A DNA stretch of 64,000 nt from Nitzschia sp. DOCU1. Its lineage: Eukaryota > Bacillariophyta > Bacillariophyceae > Bacillariales > Bacillariaceae. A program made the position numbers and the translations under genes. Shown here in pieces: positions 9,389-20,044 of this stretch (position 1 is its first letter; every line of letters starts with the position of its first letter). The stretch lies in NCBI GenBank assembly GCA_951394045.1, contig OX595991.1, positions 806,001 through 870,000 on the forward strand. Direction: 5' to 3'. Under the pieces are notes generated by a model. It had not been told where the DNA came from. It searched no databases and worked only from the letters and a program-made list of their open reading frames with translations.

Positions 9389-10066
9389 GTTGGTGGAGCA
9401 GCTGGTGCACAACATCGTGGGTAAAGGCGACGGCTTGGCCGCAGGACAGCCGACGTCTGACCACGTCCAGCCCCCTGTCTGTGTGTCGGCAACCATCGCC
9501 CCCCAGCACCCTTTAAAGATTTCATTTTACTGAACATACGCCGATCTTTACTGCCCGATACCCAAGCTCCTCGATGTGTCAAAAATTGCCTCTTCCAAAC
9601 CCTTGTCTTGCTGGCAGGACAGTTGTTTTCTCTTCGATAGCAATATTAGCATGCCTACGAGGCACTATCGTGCTATGGTCTCCACATAGCAACCGTGCTA
9701 GCTAGCTAGAGGACGTAGCCGTGAGTGACGACGACTTTCCGGATTTTGAGTCGAGTCAGTCCTGTGCAGTCCCGTATTATGCCTAGTGAAAGTAGTATCG
9801 GCTGTTTCGGATAAACAGTTTCCCCGTTTCGTGCTCAGCAAGGTTTTCATCTATCCGGCTAAACACTAGATATTGACTCTCTTCAAGGTCGGCGCACCTC
9901 ACCATCATCTACGAGCCATTCTGAATGAATCGTCCATTCCCGCCAGTTTTCTCCCCTGAGAGATGATGGAGAAATTCGCATTGTCGACGAACACGGCCGA
10001 AACCATTGCGTCTAGAAGAGACAAACCTTTTGAAACCCGACACAACAAATACACCCGACAACAACC
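9389..10066. other. Intergenic region, no gene supported
   Basis: Spacer between two plus-strand genes. Open frames within it are short shadows. The 3' UTR of the dehydrogenase and the promoter of the MORN gene must lie here. Confidence 0.5.
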
Positions 10067-10918
10067 ATGTGTACCAAGACAAGAAGCTTAGCATCACTAA
10101 CAAAGAAATTATCATCTTCTGTTCTCTCCGGGTCTGCTACTGCGACATTAACGATGAGTCAAGTTGAGATGGTGGCCCTCGCTGACAATCGCGGGGAGGA
10201 AGGTCTATACACAGGTTGCATTTGCAATGAAACAAAGCTTCCACATGGATATGGTCGTATGGAATATTACCAGGGAGCGCACGGGGCCATGGACCTAACA
10301 TATGACGGACACTGGCTTCAAGGGGATTGGAACGGTTTCGGGAAACTTGTTCAGAAATGCGCGAGCGGAGGGGAACAAGTCTACGAAGGAAGTTTTATGG
10401 ACAACCGAAGACACGGGCTTGGAGTTTTATCATTTCCACCATCACTTGTGACGTACGATTTTGCATTCCAGTTCGGTAAATTGGGAAAAGGCAGGATAAC
10501 TCATCCCGATGGAACCCTGTTCTGGGGCTATGTCAACGACGATCTCCAGCCTCATGGTCGAGGGAAGTTGACTTTCTCGGACGGCGCTATCTATGATGGG
10601 GAGTTCCAAAATGGAAGGATAGAAGGCCACGGGAGAATGACTTTGGCTGACGGCCAATGGTACCTCGGTGAATGGACGGATGGGAAGAAACACGGGCTTG
10701 GGCTTGATGTTGCTGCGGACGGGACAGTGGGACACGAAGGCACGTTTTGCAATGGCCATCCAGTGACCTGTAGCAGCTTTCCTCGCCGAGTCAATTCACA
10801 AGGTGGCATGCTCGTGTATACCACAAGTCCGAATGGGGCCGTAAAAGCACTTGTGGGGCCGATACCATCAAAGATTTCCGTGGACAGCGTTTTCGGAGTC
10901 AGGCTGCCAGACCCATAG
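10067..10918 (+). CDS. MORN-repeat protein
   Basis: MORN repeats are beta-hairpin modules that bind lipids or scaffold proteins. The 283-aa protein has about six from residue 45: YTGCICNETKLPHGYGRMEY, YDGHWLQGDWNGFGKL, YEGSFMDNRRHGLGVL, FWGYVNDDLQPHGRGKL, YDGEFQNGRIEGHGRM and YLGEWTDGKKHGLGL. The first repeat, with its insert before YDGHW, matches in order the MORN tail of the large protein at 23845 (YSGTISRRTGLPSGHGQMDY...YAGEWVQGSWSGLGRL), so the two share a module. There is no enzyme domain and no signal peptide. A later ATG (residue 30, MSQVEM) could be the start. The partner is unknown. Confidence 0.85.
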   Translation: MCTKTRSLASLTKKLSSSVLSGSATATLTMSQVEMVALADNRGEEGLYTGCICNETKLPHGYGRMEYYQGAHGAMDLTYDGHWLQGDWNGFGKLVQKCASGGEQVYEGSFMDNRRHGLGVLSFPPSLVTYDFAFQFGKLGKGRITHPDGTLFWGYVNDDLQPHGRGKLTFSDGAIYDGEFQNGRIEGHGRMTLADGQWYLGEWTDGKKHGLGLDVAADGTVGHEGTFCNGHPVTCSSFPRRVNSQGGMLVYTTSPNGAVKALVGPIPSKISVDSVFGVRLPDP

Positions 10919-11961
10919 GGGGAACGCTACTGGTGTGCAAAATCATTGTGGAGCCACATGCACAATATATGCACAGTTTTGCTCCCTCTTTTCCATTATG
11001 TTCTGGAGGGAGAGCTCCACCGTATTCAAATGCTATTCGCGTGAGCCGGGCATGAAATGTTTAGTACAAGGGTTGGTGGTGGGCAAAGAAGACAACCAAT
11101 GGGAGACCTTAGAATCTGTTTGAATCTTGATTTTCAAGAGGTTGTCGACCACCACGGATATCGCCGACGATGATGGCTACGAAAGGAAAATGAGGCAGTC
11201 GATCTTTGAATCTGTGGTGTCGTCGTATCATACATGAGCATCCGATAGGCCAGACACAGCGGTAGATGCTACATCTCATCTCATCGTATCGAGACATAAG
11301 GATGTTGCATACATAGCCATAATTGTTGAGATGTTCGTTGCGAAATCGCAACCACAAGATCGTGAATTTGTTAAGTGGTATAGTAAGGGCTATATTATGG
11401 ATGAGTTCGATGAAATTATCGAAGGAACCTTCACAACCTATTTAATTAGAGCAACTGCACGCTTTAAACCGAAGTGTTTTATGAGCGAGTAAACAAAACG
11501 CCGTATCGGCAACCGCGAAACAAGAAAGTTCAATAAAAACAGGTTAGGATGAGTGACGGTTGTCTGGAAGCGGTTGTTGGGATCACACCGGAAGGCAAAG
11601 GAACAGCCACTCTTTCAATATTTATGTACCACCACCGTCTACTTCATGTCGGAATACATGAGTTGCGAACTCCACGCATTGTACCATATCCCCACCTCAC
11701 ATCGCATTAATAAGAAGTGGCATAATTACTTTATGAATATTTATGTAATGAAGCTCTTGGAATGGCAATCCGCCCTATTTTTGCTGAGAAGAGTGATGTA
11801 ATGTTGCGAATTTTATCGGCGAAGGAAAGGAAGATCCGCCCCAACCTCTACATTGCGTCAGCCCAGAACTCAGGTCGGTTGGACTTGCTACTGCAACACG
11901 GTAGTATCTACCAGCAGGAAACGCTCCACAACACTCAAAAAATTGCAGGTATACAAGAACA
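10919..11961. other. Intergenic region, no gene supported
   Basis: About 1 kb, AT-richer than the flanks. No coding pattern, tRNA or repeat recognised. An open frame at 11762-11971 overlaps the next start and looks random. Confidence 0.5.
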
Positions 11962-12642
11962 ATGGCTTTGATTACAATTGCATTCATGAACAAGACGACG
12001 GAGGAAGCGACGAACAAACCCAACTGTACTTCTTCTCTGCCCGCTGGGAAAATAGAATCACCGCAAGAAGTTGATCCTGTAACCTTGACGAGAAAGGCGC
12101 CAAGACAAGTCAAGGCTGTGAGATTTAGCCGCAAGGTTGAGATTGTGGCAAGACTCCCACGAGTTGACAAGCTTAACAAAGAAGAGGTTGCCTCAAGATG
12201 GTACTCGATTTCTGAGTTAAGAAAACACCGCCACAGAGATCAACGAATTGTGAAAGCTTTCATTACTGCAGCCTCGACTGCCAACAACGGACAGGACTTG
12301 GAGAATCAAGTGCGTGTTCAAGCCAACGGTAGCGACAGCTATGATAGCACTTGTTCAAGCAAGGAAGAAAGCTGGGAAGAAACGGTTCTTCTTCCAAACG
12401 GCCTACATACCCCGGAACAAAAGGAAAGGAAAAGAAAAGGTGTGCGTGTTGCTATTCTAAGCGTTCTACTGGAACAAGAGCAGCAGTGGGACCAAGGCGA
12501 AAACTTCCCCGATCCTGCTCTACTTGCTCGTGTGTACGGAGCTATGACAAAGACATCAATAGACAGAGCTCGAAGAACCGGTGAGCTTGTCGCAGCGAGT
12601 TTATACGATAATCCGAAACAAGATGCCAGTCGGGAATGGTAG
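11962..12642 (+). CDS. Diatom-type VRFS family protein, function unknown
   Basis: A 226-aa protein related to the gene at 2813. It carries KAVRFSRKVEIVARLPRVDK, then LNKEEVASRWYSISELRKHR, matching that family's strand-helix signature. After that come a Ser/Glu-rich linker and a helical end (VAILSVLLEQEQQWDQG...ALLARVYGAMTKTSIDRARR). That end resembles the corresponding part of other diatom members as I recall them, with alanine/arginine helices. The start ATG at 11962 is preceded by a stop-rich region; a later ATG (residue 9) is possible. No targeting signal is obvious. The function is unknown. Confidence 0.7.
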   Translation: MALITIAFMNKTTEEATNKPNCTSSLPAGKIESPQEVDPVTLTRKAPRQVKAVRFSRKVEIVARLPRVDKLNKEEVASRWYSISELRKHRHRDQRIVKAFITAASTANNGQDLENQVRVQANGSDSYDSTCSSKEESWEETVLLPNGLHTPEQKERKRKGVRVAILSVLLEQEQQWDQGENFPDPALLARVYGAMTKTSIDRARRTGELVAASLYDNPKQDASREW

Positions 12643-13411
12643 TTCAGTATGCGAGCAACACGCCATGTCAGGAGCGTTCGTTCCTCGCGGCGGGGCTGAA
12701 CAGACCACAGAGTTCTTACAGCGAGCTCCCCGTAAAGCTATAACCCGACACAATTTTGATACTAGCAAGCACCTCCCATTTTGTTGGTGGTGCAATTGTA
12801 GTATATTCTGCCGTTGTAGAGTAGTCGAATTTACCAACTAGGATAGAATACTGGTTTCATCGTAATATTCTTGCCCTAGCAGCAGTAGTAGCAGCGCACC
12901 GGGAAACTATGGAGCGGCCGTACTTGTAGTAGTACTACTAGCTACTAACCCCGGCGGTAATAGTGGCTACTACTGTACCATGCTTTCGCACTAACATTCG
13001 GTACCCCGTCTACTACTCTCTACTACTAATTGTAAAGCTAGCTACCGAGCGACATACTACCGGGACGCCAACCATGGTTAGGATAGAGACCGTATCGTAT
13101 CGAGTTGCACCGTGTCGAGCCAGTCAATTTGCCTTGCGACTACCAGGACTTCTGACTCCCTCGGCACTGGCAGGGTTTGCTCGCCCTTGGTGAGACGATG
13201 TGGCGCGCCGGGGCGACAACTACAATGTCACGAGGGAAGTCCAGTGCGTGCACCAAAGCGCAAAATCTTGTGCGAGAACCAGCAAAGCGAACGACCACGA
13301 CCTCTCTTTTCCCACCAACGCACATAAAATATCTTTTCATTGGACCGTCATTGTGATCCCTGCTCTAGATCCCCCAGGTCAATATTCATTCTCTGAAATC
13401 AGTCAAAGTTC
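12643..13411. other. Intergenic region with TAG/CTA-rich palindromes
   Basis: No gene supported. It holds a perfect 14-bp palindrome TAGTAGTACTACTA at 12927-12940 and several other CTACTA/TAGTAG runs (12885-13030). The promoter of the cyclophilin-like gene at 13412 should be in its right part. Confidence 0.5.
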
Positions 13412-14954
13412 ATGATCCGTCGCGGCTATGGCAATGGCGATTCCCTGCCTACTCATGGAGGCAGCGAAGGGCTTGGAAGTAGTTTCTCCACCGGTCGGGG
13501 ATATGGCGGATACAACGGCGGCTCGTCCAGTGGCATTGGAGGAATGTACGGCGGAACCTCAAAGTACAGCAAGAAGAAGCATGCGGGGTATTCAAACCTC
13601 GCAATCGTTGCTCTCGGTATGGCTATCTTCAACATTATTTTGACGGGGCTGTGGTTGAACTCACGGGGTCATTATCGATCATTGATGCAAGGTTTCAACG
13701 CGAGGGACAGTCAGGGAGTCATTGACAAAATTAAGTGGACCGAGAAGGAAGTATCCAACGTTAAGCATGAAATGATGAAGGAGAGTCGACAAATTGAAAG
13801 TCGGTTTCCAAAGATAAAACAACTGGAAAAGGATAACAAACGATGGATGAGTGAAAGAGACAAGCTTCGAGAAAAGTATGAATCGCCCGCAAAGAAAAAA
13901 GAAGATGCCCGGTTAAAGCAACGAGAGCCCGCTCATCTGAAACAAATCGGCCTGATGCAACAAGCTATTAGGAAAGAATCTAGACGAACGGTTCTAGAAA
14001 GGTGAGTTGAGATGACAGCTGGATATTCACTGCGATGATTACTGGATTTACAGCCTTTCTAACAATGTTTCGACTTTTAGATTCGGACCAGGACCCCACG
14101 AAGTCCAGATGACATTTGTCTACAACAACCAGGATTATGATTTTGTTATTGAATTGGCTCCTCTTCATACGGTGCCACACGCAATCCACTTGTTTTTGGA
14201 GCAGGTGGAACATGGCCTCTGGGCAGGGACCTACTTCTACATTAACACAATACATGTTTTGCAAGCCGGCCCTTGGGTGGAAAATGGTATTGCTGGCTTG
14301 GCTGCAGGGCAATCTTCAAGATCAAAACGGTTCGAGGACGTACAATTGGATATGCTAGCGTTCCCTGACTATTCCAACGAATTCCCGCATTCACGATGGA
14401 CTGTTGGGTTTGCTGGTCGACCTGGTGGTCCAGATTTCTTTATCAACAAGTTGGACAATGTCGCTCTACATGGGCCTGGTGGTCAAATACATCATGCATT
14501 AGAGGAACAAGCAGACTCTTGCTTTGGACGAATCACAAAGGGCCAAGAGCATTTTGAAAACCTTCTCTTTCCAATGCCGAAAATGGATACTGGAGATCAT
14601 TTCCACGATTTTCTGAAAGAGCAAGTTCCGATTGTTAGGGCCGTCATTCTTACACCGAAGCCACAGGAAGGAACGCCGATTGTCATGGAAGAGTTTCCAG
14701 AACCGATTGAAATTGAGTTTGCTAGATCGTTGATGGCAGCACTGGCACCTTGGCAGCAAACCTCCATCGACAATTCGACGGTGGAAGTCAAACTAGATGC
14801 AGAGGCTCCTACCAAGTTGAGCGCCCCAGCAGTGATGAAAGACACTGTTGAATCTCCACCAGAAATGATTATTGACCCTGTTGGGACCGAGGACGAGGAA
14901 CCAGCGGACGCGATTCCTGGAGAAGGTGTGGTCAATTTTGACATACAAATATAG
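13412..14954 (+). CDS. Cyclophilin-like type II membrane protein (2 exons), paralogue of 17466-19170
   Basis: Exons 13412-14001 and 14081-14954, joined over a 79-bp GTGAG...TTTTAG intron; 487 aa. The Gly/Tyr/Ser-rich N-terminus (about 1-55) is followed by a membrane anchor at about 62-82 (NLAIVALGMAIFNIILTGLW), a charged coiled coil (about 100-195) and a lumenal cyclophilin-like fold (about 197-400): FVIELAPLHTVPHAIHLFLE, HVLQAG, LAFPDYSNEFPHSRWTVGFA, GRPGGPDFFINKLDN and DSCFGRITKG. The Arg and Gln of active cyclophilins are not at their usual places (GTYFYINT for CFHRII; GPDFFI for GSQFFI), so isomerase activity is doubtful. The intron sits at the same codon and phase as intron 1 of the paralogue. 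Location in the Golgi/ER lumen is inferred from topology. Confidence 0.82.
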
Positions 14955-15385
14955 AGCCTTCGAACCCGGTCAAATATCCATGCCTTGGTAGTGGTCGTAG
15001 AGCATCTTATGATAGCTTGTTTTCCACTCGCTTTCTGCAGGCTGCTACTTCCGATAGCTGCCGTAGAAGAAAATTACCGCGTTGGCGGGTGTTTGAACCA
15101 CGCGCGCAATATCAGACACGTACGGGACTGGATGACCCCTTTGCTACATTGGACTATTAATGCACAATTTTAGTCATTTTCTCGTAGAGGGGTGACACTT
15201 GTGTGTTTGATCACCACGTCCGCGCGGAGAGATAATGGCGATTGTGCGTCGTTTCGACTACTACAGAGAGCAAGAACCCTCTTGCCTTCGAGTTCGCTTG
15301 TTGCGTGTCGATGCATACCCTCAGCCTCGGCATCTGTCATATTTTCTGCTCTCTACTAGAGTAGAATTGACTCCGACGCTGCACA
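14955..15385. other. Intergenic region, no gene supported
   Basis: Spacer between two plus-strand genes. Nothing beyond presumed UTR and promoter sequence is seen. Confidence 0.45.
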
Positions 15386-17375
15386 ATGGACCACCGAGAA
15401 GAGGATGTGATTATGCCGGAAGCGGAGGCTGTCGATTCTGAAATGTTTCCAGGACCGGCCGAAAGTCGTCCCTCGCCCCGAAAGAATCTTCATTTGAATC
15501 GCAAGCGTCCTGCCTTGGCCACAACTGATGGTGAGCCGGATGAAAATCCGCTTCGTTTTTCGAAGCAAATTAGATTGGAAGAGAAGCTTCTCCCTCAGGC
15601 GCCGACGTTGGAAGATTACATTGCCGATCCAGAGGGCTACCGAGCCCGAGCCGACTGGTTGACTGTGACAACCGAAAGTTCGACGGCACACTTTCGTTTG
15701 ATGCAAAGGGTATCTCAAGACTCGGCTATTCCATCGCTCCCGCTAGCGAAGACGTCATTTGGCACCGACAAGGATTCTGCTCTACATTATTGTATTCGAC
15801 ACGCACACTATGCAGCTGCGAAAAAACTCATTCTAGAAGGGGCTGTCGTTGATGTCGAAAACATCAAGGGGGTGACTCCCCTGATTGTGGCGGCACAAAA
15901 AGGCAGACTCGACCTAGTCGAGCTTCTAGAGAGCAATGGAGCAAATGAATCGCATGTGACTATCAGTGGCTCGACAGCAGCTTTGCAGGCGGCGCATTTC
16001 GGAAGGCTTGATATCCTCCGTCATCTCTTGAGAAAGAATAGGCAACTTTTGGAGATGGCAAACTATCATCATACTACTCCGCTGATGCGAGCCTCACAAG
16101 AGGGCCATTTGCATGTAGTTAAGTATCTCTGTGAAATGGGAGCTACGGTCAATCGCAAGAATATGCAGGCCATGACGGCATTGATGCTCGCGTCGCAACG
16201 GGGCAACGCTGACGTTTGCGAATACTTGATTCAAAAAGGAGCAGACTTGAATGCCATGACTCAGCAGGCCTCGACTAGTCTCGTCTTGGCGTGCAAGCGC
16301 CAGCATCTACAAACGGTAGAAGTTCTGGTTCGTTCTGGGGCAGAACTGTTTATAAAGGATTCTCGCAACAGGACTGCGAAAGACATTACATTGCACCGAC
16401 ATGGCGGGAATAGCCATCGAAATCGGAACGAACAGAACGCATCTACCCCCGAAAAGATCCAGAAGTTGACATGGCTATTGGATGCGACGGTTCAAGTTGA
16501 TTTGATGCGCCTTCAGGCCCGAAAGAACCGTTCCTGGGCCTTGATTCGAACTTGGACGCTGTTGCAGCAAGATCGGGCCAGACTTCGAGGAGCTGAAGAT
16601 ATGCCGTTTCATGAAGCAATCGATGTGGTACAATCGCGCCGCTCTTTCACGCCGAGCGCCATGGCTTGGATTCGCACAATGTCGCTACCGCCCCCGCTTG
16701 TTCGGCTCATTGCCGAGTTTGCTCCGGTTCCAAGTATTCTAGATAGACGATGTACACTATTGATTGGACGCTGCAGTGCGGATCCTAATGAGGCTTTGGC
16801 GTCCTGCTTTGATTTGATTGATGAAGTGCTAGAAGAAAGTGGGTTTCTGGAAGTCTGTGACAAGGCGTTAATTCCGGCTCCGGAGAGCTTTTCAAGCTGG
16901 GTACGTCGCTGCAAAGGACGTAATTCTTTTGTAGGCTTGACTTCATCACTCACCCGCTCGCGTTGTCATCACACAGATTAGGTGGAAACGATACCGTCTA
17001 CGTAATTCTCGTATCGGAGCTTCCTCTGGTGTGCCAACTTTTCAGAGTGCTCAAAACCAGCCAATACGACCAAATGCTACTTTGGCACAGTTGCGTCGAC
17101 CACAAGACCCTACAGCGCTTGTGCAACACCGGCGATACGCCGGATATCTGCAGATGCTCGCCAAGCACTTTGATCGTTTGGAACCCATTTTGACAAGTCC
17201 ACCGTACGGTCTTCGACCAATCGTGGTACAACAACTAGCAACCATTAGCGATATTTGCTCGATTGTACGACGCTTTGGCTTCCATCGAAGCTGCGGTGCA
17301 TTCAGCTCCCATGTTGCTCTTGACGTGATCTTATTCGCTAGCCGACTTTGCGGGTGGTATGTTGGGGACACCTAG
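15386..17375 (+). CDS. Ankyrin-repeat protein (2 exons)
   Basis: Exons 15386-16900 and 16977-17375; the 76-bp intron has GTACGT...CACACAG ends and phase 0, giving 637 aa. Without splicing the frame hits a stop at 16979, while the second exon continues in phase with a coding-like tail. Residues about 130-330 are five to six ankyrin repeats (DSALHYCIRHAHYAAAKKLI, VTPLIVAAQKGRLDLVELL, TPLMRASQEGHLHVVKYL, TALMLASQRGNADVCEYL, TSLVLACKRQHLQTVEVL), a protein-binding solenoid. A helical C-terminal part with LPPPLVRLIAEFAPVPSIL follows. The N-terminus is acidic and unstructured. There is no targeting signal, so it is probably cytosolic or nuclear. It ends 90 bp from the convergent cyclophilin-like gene. 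The partner is unknown. Confidence 0.82.
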
Positions 17376-17465
17376 CAAGTGGTGAAGGAATCATTGTTCA
17401 TTTTCCCTTGAACATTGGTAGAATTAAGCTGCTTTGCTATTATTGCATTTTTTCTAGTAGACTAT

Positions 17466-19170
17466 TCATGGCTCAACGGCGTGCTCAATCTTGGGCAGTC
17501 GCGGCTTGCGCTTTAACTTGTCATTCATAGCCTGGACAGGATCATGCGGAGGTTCCATTGGAAGATCATCTCCCTTTGTACCGCTTTTAGTCGTCTCAGG
17601 GCTATCAGCATTGGTAGTCGTTTTGGTCACAGTAGTACTGGTGCTGGTCACATTAACTGCTGGTCCCACCTCAGGGTGCTTGGTCAAAATTTCTGCCTTT
17701 ATAATTTGCACTGGCTCGATCATAAAGTGGTGCCATTCCGACCTATCGCCATAGATCGGCTGGGCGAACAATGCAGCCGCATTCTCCTTGCCTCTAGTAA
17801 TTTTAGCAAAGCACGAGTCGCCCTGTTCCTCGATAGCATGCTGATACTGACCACCCGGGCCATGCGATTCTGTATTATCAACCTTGTTAATGTAAAAGTC
17901 GGGTCTAAAGATTTGAAACGAGAACAAGGATGAGCCGCGAGAAGTAGCATGTTGAATGATATCCATCCGAACACCTTACCCTCCTGGGCGGCCCGTAAAT
18001 CCAAGGGTCCACGGTTCATGGGGAAAGTTAGGGGAATAGTCCGGAAAAGCCAATTGATCCAATCCTTGCGCTCGGAAAGGTCTCATGGCAGCCGATCGAT
18101 CCTCTTCCTCCTCTTCGGACTCCAATTCTTCTTCCGTAAGCTGTGGGCCCGCTTGAATGACGTGGGGTCCATTCAAGTAGAAGAAGCAGCCATTCCATAG
18201 TCCATGCTGGACTTGTTCCAAAAATATATGAACCGCATGGGGTACATAGTCCAGGGGCGCCATCTCGATTACAAAGCTTTTTTCGACTCCCTTCAGTTTG
18301 ACGGTGAATTCTACTTCATGCGGTCCAGGTCCGAATCTGCAACGAGAAGCAACATGAGTTTGATGCGCAAAGAGACCATTGCTCAAATTTCATAATAGTA
18401 GCAAAACACACGTACCGTTCCAGAACATTGCGCTTGGATTCCTTTCGTGTGGCTTCTTGCAAGAGCTCTACCTGAGTCTGAAAGGCAGCTTCTCGAAGTT
18501 GCAACCGAGACTCTTCTTCCACTTTATCAGGTCCTTCATATTTGACCCTCAATTCATCCCGTTCCTTTTGGAGCAATCGATTTTCCCGCTCCAATTCCTG
18601 CTGTCGTCCAGTCATTTTTCGGTTTGCTTCTCGAATCGTACGATCCTTTTCTCGTTGGGCATCTGCCAAATCCGTTTGCAGTCTCTTGTACACATCCATC
18701 AGAGCATCGGCAGTGGGAACGTGGAACTCCGTCAAAATCGAATTGTATTTCCCACGGACGTTCATCCACAGCCCCATGACAGCCACGCTCCATAGGGCCA
18801 TGAGGATGCAAACCAACACCAAGGGACCTCCGCCTGCTCCCATGATACTTCCAAGTGACGGGAACGAAATGGACGGAGATGATTTCTTGGAGTACTTGTT
18901 GTCATCCGCCGACGCAGTAGAAGCATATGCGTTGCCTCCCCCGTACATGGTGTTGCCACCACTGTATCCACCATAATTCTGTTGACCGCCCCCGCCGCTA
19001 TAGTCGCCATAGCCATTGCCGGAGTATCCATTACTACCCGAGTATCCATTGCTGGAATAGCCATTGTTATTGTTTGCGTATCCACCGCCGCCGCCAGAGT
19101 ATCCGCCATAATAATCATGGGCTGCGCCTGCAGCTGGATATCCAGATCCACTAGCACGTTGACGCATCAT
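17466..19170 (-). CDS. Cyclophilin-like type II membrane protein (3 exons), paralogue of 13412-14954
   Basis: Exons 18416-19170, 17980-18336 and 17466-17904, with introns 18337-18415 (GTACG...TGCAG) and 17905-17979 (GTAAGG...TTTAG); 516 aa. The long Gly/Tyr/Asn-rich N-terminus has NGYSG-type repeats (about 20-80). An anchor lies at about 115-136 (GPLVLVCILMALWSVAVMGL), then a coiled coil (150-245) and the lumenal cyclophilin-like fold: FVIEMAPLDYVPHAVHIFLE, PHVIQAG, LAFPDYSPNFPHEPWTLGF, GRPGGPDFYINKVDN and DSCFAKITRG. An acidic insert (EESEEEEEDRS type) follows HVIQAG. The usual catalytic Arg and Gln are replaced as in the paralogue. Intron 1 is shared with the paralogue in position and phase; intron 2 is absent there. 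The C-terminal tail is Thr/Pro-rich and ends basic. Confidence 0.85.
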
Positions 19171-19621
19171 GGTTTCCTAATAAAAAGAGCAATGCTATGC
19201 AATACTTCTCATCAACAATGCTTCTCAGCCAAAGGGAAAGTGGGCACCCTGAAAAAACGGTGACAAAAAACAAATTTGCTTCTCGTTTGTCGCGTTTTCA
19301 AGCGATGCGATCGCGCGGAACTCGTATCATTGCTTTTGGACGGCCGAAAAAAGTGGGGTTGGCGCGTGCTCGTTTGTCCCGCGACACGTCTTGTCGAGTC
19401 GGCACAGCCCAAAAAGCGCGGGAAAAGACTGGACTCATTCAAACGTGGAATGAGCTGGACAGGCCGGGAAAGATACCCGGAAGTTGAACCTTTTAGCCGG
19501 TGATGCATCGGCTCGACGACAGGTCGACGGCTGGATCTTTCTCTTCTTTCACAACAACAACCAAGTTGCCACCACTGTCAATCACCGACTACATTTTACA
19601 TCAACTCTTACACTTTACAAG
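19171..19621. promoter_or_regulatory. Shared divergent promoter region
   Basis: 451 bp between divergent starts. A long in-frame extension (from 19484) of the plus-strand gene would put a non-signal sequence before the signal peptide, so it is counted as leader. No known element was identified. Confidence 0.4.
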
Positions 19622-20044
19622 ATGATGCTCCGAACAATCTCGTTTCTGTGGATGGCGGCTTTGGCCACGGCCTTTGCTCCAGTGGCTCCTTCCGCGCGAT
19701 GGGGCTTAGCCAACACTCGATCGCAGTTGGCCATGTTTTCCGGTGACTCTCCCAAGGGATTGGAGGAAGTAAACGACACGAAAGATTCGGTCATGGAAGC
19801 CGCTACTGTAGAGCAGACAGAAGAGGTTAAGGATGCCCCCAAGGCTGTTTACCGAAACTTGGCACGAGGTGGGCAAGTCACTGAAGTCCCATGGGTTGAC
19901 GACGCCATGCGGGCAAATACCAAGCCATGGGAAATGAGCTGGTGGGCATACATTCTTTTTGGCATGCCAGTAGTGTTGTTGGCGAATGACTTTCTGCACT
20001 TCCTGCCAAAGGATGGACCCTTGGGCTTTTTGGCGACTCTGTAA
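19622..20044 (+). CDS. Small plastid-targeted single-pass membrane protein, unknown function
   Basis: 140 aa from the ATG at 19622. The N-terminus MMLRTISFLWMAALATAFAP is a signal peptide ending in ATAFAP, close to the ASAFAP motif that directs diatom proteins through the ER into the plastid with cleavage before Phe. A transit-like stretch follows, then an acidic middle. The C-terminus has VPWVDDAMRANTKPWEMSWW and one membrane span (about 108-128, WAYILFGMPVVLLANDFLHF) and ends shortly after. This design (small, one span near the C-terminus) fits a thylakoid or photosystem-associated small subunit, but I do not recognise the family; that role is inference. Confidence 0.75.
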   Translation: MMLRTISFLWMAALATAFAPVAPSARWGLANTRSQLAMFSGDSPKGLEEVNDTKDSVMEAATVEQTEEVKDAPKAVYRNLARGGQVTEVPWVDDAMRANTKPWEMSWWAYILFGMPVVLLANDFLHFLPKDGPLGFLATL

